The position numbers were made by a program, and so were the translations under genes. Below the pieces are notes generated by a model. That model had not been told where the DNA came from, searched no databases, and worked only from the letters and a program-made list of their open reading frames with translations. Shown piece after piece: positions 34,388 to 44,772 of a stretch of 64,000 bases of DNA. The first letter of the stretch is position 1; each line of letters begins with the position of its first letter. This DNA is from Selaginella moellendorffii (Eukaryota > Streptophyta > Lycopodiopsida > Selaginellales > Selaginellaceae), in contig NW_003314275.1 of NCBI RefSeq assembly GCF_000143415.4, positions 1,309,499 through 1,373,498 on the forward strand, given 5' to 3'.

Positions 34388-35596
34388 ATGAAAAAACACG
34401 ACTGCCCATTTGGAGACACAAGCTGTACAAGATACGAAGACTGCCTTTTGTGTGGTTTCAGAAATTGTGCAAAACCGTACAAGCAATGCTATCCAAAATG
34501 GCGATGCGACACTTGCAAGCAAGCAAAAGCAAGACTCCAAATCAGGGATGAAAATGCCACAGCGGAGGAGAGTAGGAAACGAGAAGAAATAGCCCAAGAA
34601 AATGACACCAAAAAGAGAGACGATAGTTTAGAACAAGCAGCAAAACAAAGCTTTAGTTGCTTACAAAAACTTCAAGAAACGATTCTGCAACTCTTCTACA
34701 AATTGTCTAGTAAATATGAAGGATGCAAAAATGAGGAAATGTTGAAAGAAAAATATGTTTACTTCGATTTCTTTGCAACTCGAAGAACCCTGACTTGGGT
34801 GTATCGTGGACACCTCTTTCAACAAACAATTGTCGAATTCCTAGGCATACACAAACATGAAACTTTTCAACCATTAACACTTGCTTTCAACACTGATTTG
34901 ACAAGAGTCATAGCAGCAACAGAGTGTGGAATTTTTGAACCACAAGTTCGTTGGTTTGTGGACACTCTTAGATTTAGAGATTTCGAAGAGAACGCGGAAT
35001 TACTTTACTGACTTCTTCAAAGTCCTCTTCGTGTAACGCTACCAACAAGCACTCTTATCGAATTATATGCTATAGCATATTGGCACCGTTTAGGACGGAG
35101 GAGAATAGCTGGAGAATTAAGAAATCAAGGACAAAGCCATCAACAAATTCCAATTCGGAATTCGAGTTTAAGAAACCGACAGGAACCTGAACTTGCATCA
35201 AGTTCAAGGGAACGACTTGTAAACTCAAAGATAACAAGTTGAAGGAGGAGAAATTTAAGACAGAACCACAATAGGCCAAGATTAAATACAGTAACAAACT
35301 TCAACTTTGACACTGAGGTCCAACGTCGAAACCCCAGCCTGGAGCTACATATCACTCGCAACCAACAAGGAAGAGTGCGTCCAAGCAGTCTCAACATTTT
35401 AAGGAGTATTTTAGGAGATCCTGCGTTAAGGATTCAAACTTATAATGCAAGAGTATTAATTGAGACTATCCCTTGGGAAGTTCGTGAAGCGATCGACTCT
35501 GATCATGAAAGAGAACATGCTATACGATTGAGGGAAATAGAACACCACCGGCAAGAACAGCATCAGGGAAATGCACTATCACAAAATCAACCATAG
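34388..35596 (+). pseudogene. Extra retrotransposon ORF, Cys-rich, interrupted by two TGA codons
   Basis: A 207-codon frame (34388-35011) begins with a Cys-rich segment (ten-plus Cys in the first ~45 residues, several as CxxC), then a charged helical stretch. The same frame continues after TGA at 35009 for ~75 codons (an IELYAIAYWHRLGRRRIAGEL block), meets a second TGA at about 35241, and runs on to 35596. Whether these are inactivating mutations or recoded positions cannot be told. It resembles no gag, pol or env domain I know. A further open stretch (about 35720-36047) follows. Confidence 0.5.
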
Positions 35597-36106
35597 AGAA
35601 AAGCGCGCTGGATAAACCTGCGCACACATAAGCTTAAAGCAACAAGAAAATGTTGGAAACTATACTATGACGTGTGGACATCATTAGAGACTAGAAACAT
35701 ACAAGAATTAGGACATTAAAATACAACCACTACTATATTTAGCATTTTCAAATACTACTAACGACTGGGAAACACAAACACTCATAGTGAGAGCTCACAT
35801 TCCAGTACGACCAACATATTGTAAGAGACCAAAACAATTGTTCAAGAATTCAGATAAGATTGGACTCCTAAAGAGAGTTGCAATCGTTTGCATACCTGCT
35901 CGATCCCAAACTTGGAGAGCAGCACCAAATATCACTAGCGAACAGCTACATCGATCAATATATGACACAACCAACCTCCTTCCACAAACAAAATCGTACT
36001 TACTTACACCACCAGATTTTTCAAATACAAGACCTTTCCTAAGCTAGACTCAGGAAAGTGACATTGAGAAGAAACTCGGGAAGAATCGAGAAAGAAAAAC
36101 TCGATT

Positions 36107-36245
36107 GAAGACTCAAGACACAAGAGCTTGACTTCGCAACAAAACCAAACTTGTAGAAGACTCAAGACACAAGAGCTTGACTTTGCATTTATACAACAAA
36201 AACAAACTTGCAGAAGACTCAAGACATAAGAGCTTGACTTTGCAA
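36107..36245 (+). repeat. Short tandem repeat in element leader
   Basis: Three units of ~49-57 bp, each starting GAAGACTCAAGACA and continuing AAGAGCTTGACTT (starts at 36107, 36156, 36213). They lie just upstream of the gag ORF; the segment AATGTACAAACACAAACC is also doubled at about 36341-36378. Confidence 0.7.
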
Positions 36246-36361
36246 TCTATGAAGAACAACATTTGACTCCAAACAACTTCGGCAAAACATAAATTCAGGA
36301 AACTTACCTCAACATTCAAGTTGAGAAGACTCAGCAAACTGAATGTACAAACACAAACCAA

Positions 36362-39300
36362 ATGTACAAACACAAACCAGACCCAATCAAGATCTGGGAA
36401 AGAGATCTTCGACAAAAGAATCGAGAAGTGAAAAAGGAAGAGATAGAAAAAGAGAAACTAGAACAACAACAGCAACAAATTTTAGAAACAATATTAGAGA
36501 AGTACGACAAGGAGGATAAAGAAATTCAAGTTGCCAAGTCGACCAACTCAGCCAAAGATAACAAAGAACTAAATAGTGAAGACACCCCAAAGTTTGAGGC
36601 ATTTGAAGAAGCCGAATACATAGCACCAAAGTTTTACTCCAATCCAGACTCACCAGAACAACAACCTCACCAACAAAGTCTACAATTTCAAATGGCAATC
36701 ATCAACCCAGCGACAGCCATAGGGAACATGATTTCCTATCCCATTTTTACTGGTGGAAAAACCAAAGATGCGAACCAGCATCTTAAACAATTTGATCAAA
36801 TTGTACAGATGAACAAACAGGAAATGCATCGAGAAATACTTTTCCCATACACCCTTAAAGGAAAAGCACTCGATTGGCATAATACACTCGATGATGCTTT
36901 GACCCATGATGAAAAGGTCACACAATTCAAGGAGCAATTCCAGACCGGTGGAACTCCAGAAGAACACTATGAGATCATCAAAAACTTCAAGCAAAAATCA
37001 CGTGAAGGAATTCAAGATTACACTCAAAGATTTAAGTTTCATGCAAAGCGCTGCAAGGATTTAATAACAGATAAAGGAAAGAGCTTATCCTATATCCAAG
37101 GACTAAAAGAAATATATAGAAACATGGTAGCAATTGTTGCTGCAACAGAGAATCCAGATGATGAAAGTGTTGATACACTCTCCAAAGAAATCCTCACATT
37201 GGAAAAGCGATTCAAGCAATTCACAAAAGCTATACCTTCACAAACCGATGACGGTTCAGATGATGAAGAAGAGGAAGAAATACGCATTAAGACAAAGAAG
37301 AAAACACCAAAAGACCAAGACTTGAAGGATATAATCAGGAAAATCTCACAAACCGAACTCAAAGCAGGAGTGTGGTGTACAAAGTGTAAAAACAAGGGAC
37401 ATACATATTTGGAATGCAAATTACAACTTCCAAAGTGTCAAATTTGTGAAAGAGAAGGCCATACAGCCAAGAAATGCCGATACAGGAATACAATAGAAGT
37501 TTCAAGAATCGAGAATGTTCCTCGACAAGAGCCCAATCCTCAATATCAAGGCAACTGGAATCAAAACGCGCGACCACCACGAAATCAACTTCCAAGATAT
37601 AACAATTATTATCAACGTGATGATAATTTGTATAATCAAAGACAAAACTATTACCAGCGAGACAATAGCAACTACAATAGAATACCCCCACAAGATCAAA
37701 GACCAAACAACTATACTGGAAATTATGGAAGAAACTACAATACATATCAGCAACGTGATGGACCTCAGGACAATTATCAACGTCCTCCCCCACGGAATTA
37801 CAATTATGATCAAGAACTATATCGGAATTATAATCAAAGACCACCTCAGGCTCAAGGTTACAATTACAACCAGCAACCTGCACCGCAGCAAGATAATCGT
37901 CCTCGACAACCTTACCAAAATGTAAATCGCGAAAATAACCAAGGAGTAAACAATCAGGCTCCGAGGCCAAGACCACCAGCAACACGGAATGTTGAGGTGG
38001 AAATTGACGAACCACAAACTTTTGAAGAACCAGCAATACGAACTATCACGAGACAACAATACAAGTCTCAGCAACCAGATAATCTGGAAGAACAAGATTA
38101 CAATGATGAAATTGAAATTATCCCAGAAACCAAATGGAAGAAAAGCAAGAAAATACTACAAGCAATTCAGGCTGAATTGCAGGAACAAGAACCACAGGTC
38201 ATTGAAGACCATGACAAACCATCCAACGATCATCAAACAACAAGTTTCTCTGAAGAAGAGCACACCTCACTTGCAGAACAAATACTGCAACACGGAATTA
38301 CATTAACCTTACAACAAATACTTCAAATAGCACCATATCTTAAGAGCCAAATACTAAAGATTTGTTGTCCACAAATTCCTGATGCTCGCACTCAAGAAAA
38401 GCAATTTCCATCTAAAACTGAGAAAGAGGATAACGTAAAAATCCAACCTGAAGATTACGATGATAATGTACCTTGTATTGACCTCAACATAGGCAAGAAT
38501 CAAATCAATGGAGCAATACTCAATGGAGGCTCAGGCGTGAATATCATCAAGCATGGTATATGTAAAGCAATGGGACTTGGACCTATACAACCTGCTCCCT
38601 TTAATGTCCGCATGGCAGACCAACAAGTTGTAAGACCAGCTGGCATAATAAGAGATATCACCATTGGAATCAAAGGACACAAGTTCAAGATCAACTTCGT
38701 GGTATTAAAAATGCCAATTGAAGAATCCTCTTACGAACTCTTACTTGGAAGACCATGGCTAAACAAAGCAGTTTATGCTCAATATTGGATGGACCATGAA
38801 ATTTGTATACAATCAGACAAAGGACAAACGAAAATAGCTACAACTACAACCAGGAAAATTCCGAAAAGATTTCAACCAATTCAAGCCCAAGAATACAATT
38901 GGCAAGAAGGCTTGGACGACCACGAGGAGGCACAAGAAAAACGAGTGGAAGTTCAGGACGAACAAGGAGAATTCCAAAAGGAAACTCCAAAGGAACAGGG
39001 ACTTGTGGAGCATGAGAACACGCAGGAGGAACCACCCCATGTCGAAGAAAACCCAGAGGATCACACGCAGGAAATTCCACTGCCAGAGATACACACTCAA
39101 GACGAAAGCACTCAAATTGACAAAGCTGATCCGAAGCAGCCCCCGGAAGCTCAAGTTTGCAGTCTTGAGTCAACAACACAAGACTGTAACCTTGAGCCCG
39201 AAACGGTTGTGATAACCGCCACGGCCAAGGACAACGACAAGGGTTTCGACAAAGCAAGTCACGGGCTCTCACCAATCGACGAAGCTGACGAGATGGACAC

Positions 39301-39634
39301 CCGTGGACAGCAGGATGGAGCAGAGCGACACCTCCACAACTGCCCTCCACGCCGCTACACACCGGAGAAACGAGGCCGTGAGGAGCAGGATCGCAGCAGT
39401 CATGGCAACAAGCTTCCCCACAACTTCCTGCAGCAGTATCACGACTCAAAGCTTGCCGTGTACACTCGCGAAGGCATCAAAAGCTTCTACGAGAAGACGT
39501 TCATCAAGCCGACGGAGCAGCGCCTTTCCAAGCTTGAGGACGGATTTAAGCAGCTGAACGCCGCCATCAAGAGCATCCGCAGTCATGGAATCCCGACTCC
39601 GAAATCCTGTAAGGAATCTTTTGATCTTGCGTAG
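36362..39634 (+). CDS. Retrotransposon gag polyprotein with zinc knuckles and an altered protease domain
   Basis: 1,090 codons. A Glu/Lys/Gln-rich start is followed by a Ty3-type capsid region (about residues 115-290: YPIFTGGKTKDANQHLKQF..., ALDWHNTL). Two CCHC zinc knuckles follow (C-x2-C-x4-H-x4-C at about 337-371), then a long Asn/Tyr/Gln/Pro/Arg-rich linker (375-545). A retropepsin-like fold lies at about 700-805 (CIDLNIGKNQINGAILNGGSGVNII ... YELLLGRPWL is the expected order, quoted in parts). The residue that should be the catalytic Asp is Asn (AAT at 38522-38524). The last ~170 codons are compositionally different (GC-richer). A TAG at 39632 ends the frame, but it stays open to 39790. 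Confidence 0.8.
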   Translation: MYKHKPDPIKIWERDLRQKNREVKKEEIEKEKLEQQQQQILETILEKYDKEDKEIQVAKSTNSAKDNKELNSEDTPKFEAFEEAEYIAPKFYSNPDSPEQQPHQQSLQFQMAIINPATAIGNMISYPIFTGGKTKDANQHLKQFDQIVQMNKQEMHREILFPYTLKGKALDWHNTLDDALTHDEKVTQFKEQFQTGGTPEEHYEIIKNFKQKSREGIQDYTQRFKFHAKRCKDLITDKGKSLSYIQGLKEIYRNMVAIVAATENPDDESVDTLSKEILTLEKRFKQFTKAIPSQTDDGSDDEEEEEIRIKTKKKTPKDQDLKDIIRKISQTELKAGVWCTKCKNKGHTYLECKLQLPKCQICEREGHTAKKCRYRNTIEVSRIENVPRQEPNPQYQGNWNQNARPPRNQLPRYNNYYQRDDNLYNQRQNYYQRDNSNYNRIPPQDQRPNNYTGNYGRNYNTYQQRDGPQDNYQRPPPRNYNYDQELYRNYNQRPPQAQGYNYNQQPAPQQDNRPRQPYQNVNRENNQGVNNQAPRPRPPATRNVEVEIDEPQTFEEPAIRTITRQQYKSQQPDNLEEQDYNDEIEIIPETKWKKSKKILQAIQAELQEQEPQVIEDHDKPSNDHQTTSFSEEEHTSLAEQILQHGITLTLQQILQIAPYLKSQILKICCPQIPDARTQEKQFPSKTEKEDNVKIQPEDYDDNVPCIDLNIGKNQINGAILNGGSGVNIIKHGICKAMGLGPIQPAPFNVRMADQQVVRPAGIIRDITIGIKGHKFKINFVVLKMPIEESSYELLLGRPWLNKAVYAQYWMDHEICIQSDKGQTKIATTTTRKIPKRFQPIQAQEYNWQEGLDDHEEAQEKRVEVQDEQGEFQKETPKEQGLVEHENTQEEPPHVEENPEDHTQEIPLPEIHTQDESTQIDKADPKQPPEAQVCSLESTTQDCNLEPETVVITATAKDNDKGFDKASHGLSPIDEADEMDTRGQQDGAERHLHNCPPRRYTPEKRGREEQDRSSHGNKLPHNFLQQYHDSKLAVYTREGIKSFYEKTFIKPTEQRLSKLEDGFKQLNAAIKSIRSHGIPTPKSCKESFDLA

Positions 39635-39824
39635 CAGTACGAGCAGGAAAATGCAAGGCTCAACAAGGAGCTGCTCGCAGCAAAAGAAAGAATTCGCGCA
39701 CTCGAGGAAGCAACTCAGACTTATGACGAGGAGGAAGAGGAGGAGGAACCGCATGAGGGAACTACCCACGATGCAGCGATGGAGCAGTGACTGCGGGACG
39801 CAGCACAAAGCAGTCGTGGGAGAG

Positions 39825-40242
39825 TGGAGAAGGGAGAAAAAGACAAGCTCGAGGATTCAAGCTTAGGAAAGTAAACTTGAGAGGTTCAAGGTTAGGACTG
39901 TATTCCTAACCTTGACATGAGCAGTAGCAACTATAAAAGTAGGACTTAGAATGTTTTTAGACTTATCCCTAATACAAAATACATTGCAATACATCGTCTT
40001 TCTGCCTATCTCTTCGGCCCTTCACAACAATGTCTTACTTACCCACCGCCTTCAAGGGATCAAAGGCGTGGGACTAGCACCTTCAAGCACATGTTCACAA
40101 TCTCTACTTGGCTTGGCACAAGCAGGTAAGTGCACTCTTCTTGTAGTGTAGTTTTAGTTTTAGGGACTAGATTAGATTTGAAACTCCTAGGAAGATCTCG
40201 TGTGGACGTTTCCTCCCAGTTTAGAGATTCCAGGAGTTTTCA
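39825..40242 (+). repeat. Right LTR (418 bp)
   Basis: Identical to the left LTR except T/C (CTCTCAG versus CTCCCAG) and A/G (CCAAGAG versus CCAGGAG) near its 3' end. Two differences in 418 bp mark a young insertion. Confidence 0.92.
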
Positions 40243-40529
40243 ATGGTAGTCATATTAGAGCACACCTCTATTATTAAATTACAACTCAAAAAGACTTTGT
40301 CATGTGATCAAATCTAGGACAAAATAGAAATTGTACATTGCTAGCAAATATTTGCAGAATGTAATGAAGATTTACTGCATCCATGATGAACGGCTGTGAT
40401 GAAAGTTAGGTTAGGGTTAAGGCGGCTGCCGGTATTAGGGTTTTACAGAAAGTAGAGTAGGAGATTAGGAGTGACTATGGGATCCATCGGCGTCAAATAG
40501 AATGCCGCAAAGAGTAAGTTTTTTTCTCC
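40243..40529. other. Flank between LTR element and GC-rich repeat
   Basis: No gene. Contains two TTAGGGTT motifs (about 40410-40440), telo-box-like, without an adjacent gene that would use them. Confidence 0.35.
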
Positions 40530-41550
40530 TCCACTCCCATGCCACGCCCAGTGCCACCACGCCCAGCACTGCCGCACCTAGCACCGCCACACCCAACGCC
40601 ACCACGCCCACACCACGCCCAGCGCCACCACTACCCAACGCCGTCGCACCCACGCCACCCAGCACCACTGCTGCCCAGTGCTGCCGCGTCCACGCCACAC
40701 CCAGCCCCGCTGCTGCCATGCCCAGCCCCGCTACTGCCATGCCCAACACCGCCACTGCCAAGTGCCCGAGCTGGGCATTTGGCCGGGCACTCCGCCCGGG
40801 CCGGCCATGGTGTTTGGGGGTGGGCCGGTACGCTGGTGAACCAGTGCCCGTGCCAAGTGCTTGGGCCGGGCACTCTGTGCGGGCCTGCCACGGCACTTGG
40901 GGGTGGGCCAGTACGCCGGCAAACTGGCGCCCACTCCAAGTGCCTGTGCCAAGTGCCTGTGGTGGGCACTTGGTGCAGGCCGGCCACGGAACTTGGGGCG
41001 GGTTGGCACCTGTGCCAAGTGCCTGTGGCGGGCACTTGGTGTAGGCCGACCACAGTGCTTAGGGGTGGGCCGGTACACCGGCGAACCAGCGCTTGTGCCA
41101 AGTGCCTGCGCTAAGTGCCTGGACCGGGCACTCCACATGGGCCGGCCATGGCACTTGGGGGTGGGCCGGTATGCTGGCAAACTAGCACCCGCGCCAAGTG
41201 CTCGGGCTGGGCAGTCCGTACGGGCCAGCCATGGCACTTAAGGGTGGGCCAGTATGCTAGCGAACCAGCGCCCGCGCCAAGTGCCCGCACCAAGTGCCTA
41301 GGCCGGGCACTCCGCGTGGGCCGGCCACAGCACTTGGGGGCAGGCTGGTACGCTGGTGAACCAGCGCCCGCACCAAATGCCCCCTTGTGGGCCGGCCACA
41401 GCACATGGGGGCAGGCTGGTATGCTGGCGAACTAGCGCCCGCACCAAATGCCCAGGCTGGGCACTCCTTGTGGGCCGGCCATGGAACTTGGGGGTGGGCT
41501 GGTATACCGGCGAACCGGTGCCCGTGCCAAGTGCTCCACGCTTCTTATGC
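40530..41550. repeat. GC-rich minisatellite with CCACGCCCAG-type leader
   Basis: 40530-40760 is a C-rich imperfect short-period repeat (CCACGCCCAGC-like). 40760-41545 is a minisatellite of about nine units of ~80-95 bp, each carrying GCCAAGTGCC, GGGCACT, GGGCCGGCCA and GGTGGGCCGGTA. Long open frames on both strands through here are by-products of the repeat period. It stands out sharply from the AT-rich surroundings. Confidence 0.8.
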
Positions 41551-41734
41551 ATTTTTATTTTAAATTTTTTTTATTTTCAGAAACAAAAACAACTACAAAA
41601 GGAGAAGGATGTTGGATCAAAGAGAACAAGACATGAAGAAGATGAGATCCAGGATGACAATTAATTTGACTTTCAGATAAAGATTTTCACAGCAACAACT
41701 CTGCCGTTTTCGCAACCAAATAGCTCCAGTCCAC

Positions 41735-41968
41735 ATGCACCCCCATTTTTGCCACCACCACCATTACCATCGCCACCACCTTCACCACCATTGCCATCTC
41801 TACCTTCATCACCACCATTGCCATCTCTACCTTCATCACCACCATTACCACCACCGCCATCATCACCATTACTACCACCACCACCACCATCATCACCACC
41901 AGCAGTGCCATTGCAACCATTGTCATCACTACCATTGCTGCCACAACCACAAATGCCACTATTCTTAA
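41735..41968. repeat. CCA/CCAT-rich microsatellite
   Basis: Imperfect (CACCACCATTAC)-type repeat, with a duplicated block TTGCCATCTCTACCTTCATC at about 41790-41835. The His/Pro-rich frames here are by-products of the repeat. Confidence 0.75.
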
Positions 41969-42031
41969 CATATTCGCAAAATATGGCAGAAACTAGCTAC
42001 ATTACGGAGTAGTGTTTAGGTGTGCCTAACA

Positions 42032-43001
42032 GGGTGGAGCACAAGCAAAAATGGTCACTTGTCCTCGTCCAGATGGTTAGGCGCATAAGGCTGGTAAAAG
42101 ATCACCTGAAAGAAGAAAGTTTCTCAACCAAGTTCTCAAAACAGTTGAGAGTCACCTTTCCTTGCATTTGAAGTTGCCATGCTTCCATATGTAATGTAGA
42201 CCAATCATCCTCACCAATGGATTCGACTAAACCACAGAAGCACACCTTTGTAAGAGAAGAAAAGCAAGTTGGAAAGCTCTCACCTCTTGACTCGATCCTA
42301 TACGCAAGCTACTCAACATCCTTGGAAAGAAGAAAAAGCCGGTAACTGGCCTGCTCGCCTTCACTAGCATGGAAGTAGAGGAATAGAGCTCTACTCACGG
42401 AAGCTTTCACCAAAGCCTGCATGTTTCCTGCATTGTCGTAGAGATCATGCTCACAGTACCTTATAGCCAATGGATATGGTGGCAAAGAGAGAAAGTTCTC
42501 TTTTGTCCCCGGACGATGGCCGTCATGAAACGGAGAGAGCAAGATGTGAGCGAGTGCTTCGTCTCTCACAACTATAGTCCTGTCGCTAGCCTGGATTGGT
42601 ATCACCACCCTAATCCAAAATAGACACTCGATACGTCATGACTTCCTATCCCAAACCCTTCGTTTCACCACCTCATAACAAAACTTTGTTACCGCGACTA
42701 TGCTTGTAACTTCTTATTGGGACCCAAGAAATATCTGATCTTGAATCAAAATTCATGAGTTGGCTATACATGTTGGTCAAACTCCCGAATGTGATCACAA
42801 TCACGTAGCACCCCACATCTTCATTAAAGTGGATAGAACTTATTCCTGTTGTATTGAACTTCCTAAGGCTCCATAAAGGCAATTTACCCTACAAAAAGAA
42901 TGAGAAAATGAGCCATTTGTTGAAAATCCAGCTTGAGGCACTTCTATCCTCACTCCTCCAGTCTCAAAATCTAAAGAGGAAGACCAAGATTTTGAAGAAC
43001 T
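42032..43001 (-). pseudogene. Chimeric pseudogene: aspartyl-protease 5' end joined to SWIM-gene middle
   Basis: 42032-42703 is the reverse complement of about 22637-23309 (SWIM gene: end of exon 1, intron 1, exon 2, intron 2, start of exon 3). 42703-43001 is the reverse complement of about 1-325 (aspartyl protease leader, signal peptide and first catalytic motif). Introns are kept, so it arose from DNA, not mRNA. Both pieces have the same relative orientation. Reading through the junction (about 42701-42707, where both parents share an ACG(C/T)TTG-like heptamer) stays in frame: YKH from the protease runs into RGNKVL of the SWIM protein before a TGA. A one-base frame shift then separates the 42309-42608 frame. 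Homology on the protease side may extend past 43001 but the window starts at its base 1. Confidence 0.88.
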
Positions 43002-43119
43002 TGCTTAATACTCTTATCAGGTTTATCACAAGATGAGGTTCATATGCTCAAGAATTCCATAACTTTCGAATAACACTCTTTTCTAACATCTCTTTGACGT
43101 TTGCATATAAAATCTTGAT

Positions 43120-44772
43120 TTATTTGGGTGACCAATGATGAACAAGAACCTTGATTGAATAAACATCCCCAGTTGGAATAAAATCATATATTGTAATCTT
43201 GGCCCTAAACGACAGATCAAATTTAAAAAGATCAACATACTCCTTCATGAGCTGGTCAATTGCTACAACACAAAGATTATTAGAGGGATCGAAAAAAGGA
43301 CAAAAGAAACAAGACAGAAATATAAAAGGAAGTAATGGGGAGGCAAAAGTGATGGAAGCAAAGGTAAAAGTAAAGGGACAAAAAAGTGCAAAAATGAAAT
43401 AAACTGAAAAAATATAAGGAAATATGAGATAAGGGGGAGAAGCCTTAAAATTACACTTTGTAAGATTGCGCCACAACTAATCTATACCAAGGATGAGGTC
43501 AAAAGTTTGACTCAACACCACCTACAATGACTACAACTCAAACTTGAGATTTCCCACATACACAACTAGATCTACCTCATCCTGTGCACATGCATGTGTA
43601 CGGCTGTTACTATAAAGAATGAAAATTCACTCTACTGCATAATGCAAATGTAAACAGTAATGTATGGCAGCAAGCCGAGTAATAGAAGATAAACTTGAGC
43701 CTATATCAACCAACACAAAGGAAATAATAGGGACTTCTTGTTATAAAAACGAGTTTGTAAAGTAAACATTAGATGAACTACACTTGATGATACTCCCAAA
43801 AGAAAGATAAAGGGGTCATTGATTTATTCACACAAGATCTCTCCAATACTCGAGTGACTCTTTATTTCTAAGAAGCATCTTTATATCTAGACCTTCCATT
43901 GCAACAGCACCAACATGATGTTATTGATGCCAAGGTCTCCACCTAGAAAATATAGATTGCTAATCTGAAAAACATTGACAACTCTAATAAATATAACCAA
44001 CTTCATCACATGCTTAGTAGCAGACATCACAACCACAACCACATCCTCACCTTTGTCTTTAAACTTGGGCAGCAGCAACATCAACCTCTATTGGAATAGG
44101 ACCATCTTCCACAGGAAATAGAGATAAAGGATGTGCAGTGAAAAGTGGAAAAGGTAATATTTTATAATGTTATGCCAAACAAAGAGCATCATCAAAGGTG
44201 GTTGAAGCAAGTGCATGCACAAGTCCTACAAGATTTTGATGAAGTGCTAGCCACAACATTCCTAACTTAATCTTCTCTGATATATTTGGCTCTACACAAA
44301 ATAAAAGGCTTTGAAAACAAATGCCAAATTGTATCATGGACTCAAATGGCCTTGGATGAAGATGATGCAATTGTTGAAAGGCATCATCATAATTGTTAGG
44401 ATGTCCAAATAAGTGTTTGAAGACGTTTAGGAGAATGCTCCAATCCTCACGAATGACTGCACTCAAACCATTGTAGGGCCATCCCTAGAGACACATGGGA
44501 AACTCATGTAAACACCGAGCATCATCCTAAGAATGATATATGGTAATCATCGTAAAGTGATCCAACTAATGGTACACATCATCCTTAGAATTCCCACAAA
44601 AGAACTCTGGTTGGACGCAAGAAACAACAATAAGAGCAAGAGGAATTATACCATATGCCGTGAATGTTACCATCAATTGAGTTTGATTGTTCAATTGCAA
44701 TCACATAGCATCAAGCAATTGCATCAACTACTACTCCAAAGTTAGAGGAGGAGGAGGTTGTTGCTTTGCCAT
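43120..44772 (-). pseudogene. Decayed Ty3-type retrotransposon fragment (gag, protease, start of RT region)
   Basis: Minus strand. ATG at 44770-44772 opens MAKQQPPPPLTLE, then stops. A gag-like block follows at 44170-44466 (LHPRPFESMIQFGICFQSLLF type), then a protease remnant at about 43490-43700 containing VDIGSS (DTGSS-like) and LILGID, and finally about 43120-43270 (EYVDLF.FDLS...KITIYDFIPTGD), matching the segment that precedes reverse transcriptase in Ty3 polyproteins. Many stop codons and frame shifts; no LTRs found. Unrelated in sequence to the young element at 33592-40242. Confidence 0.65.

Larger units (their letters stand above)
33592..40242 (+). mobile_element. LTR retrotransposon lacking pol (non-autonomous, Ty3-like gag)
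   Basis: 6,651 bp bounded by two 418-bp LTRs that begin TG and end CA and differ at only two positions, so insertion is recent. Flanks are ATGGC (33587-33591) and ATGGT (40243-40247), a 5-bp target duplication with one mismatch. A primer-binding-site candidate (34011-34027) follows the left LTR, and a purine-rich tract GTGGGAGAG (39816-39824) precedes the right LTR. The interior encodes a Cys-rich ORF, a short ORF and a long gag-protease ORF; no reverse transcriptase, RNase H or integrase is visible anywhere. It must rely on enzymes from another element. Confidence 0.9.

Noticed and set aside
40502-41435. Long open frames (up to 191 codons) on both strands
   Set aside because: They follow the period of the GC-rich minisatellite and occur in several frames at once; no family similarity.
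41735-41968. His- or Pro-rich 77-94 codon frames
   Set aside because: Translation of a CCA/CCAT microsatellite.
42309-42608. Apparent 99-codon gene on the minus strand
   Set aside because: It is the SWIM-gene part of the chimeric pseudogene, frame-shifted from the protease part and lacking any complete domain.
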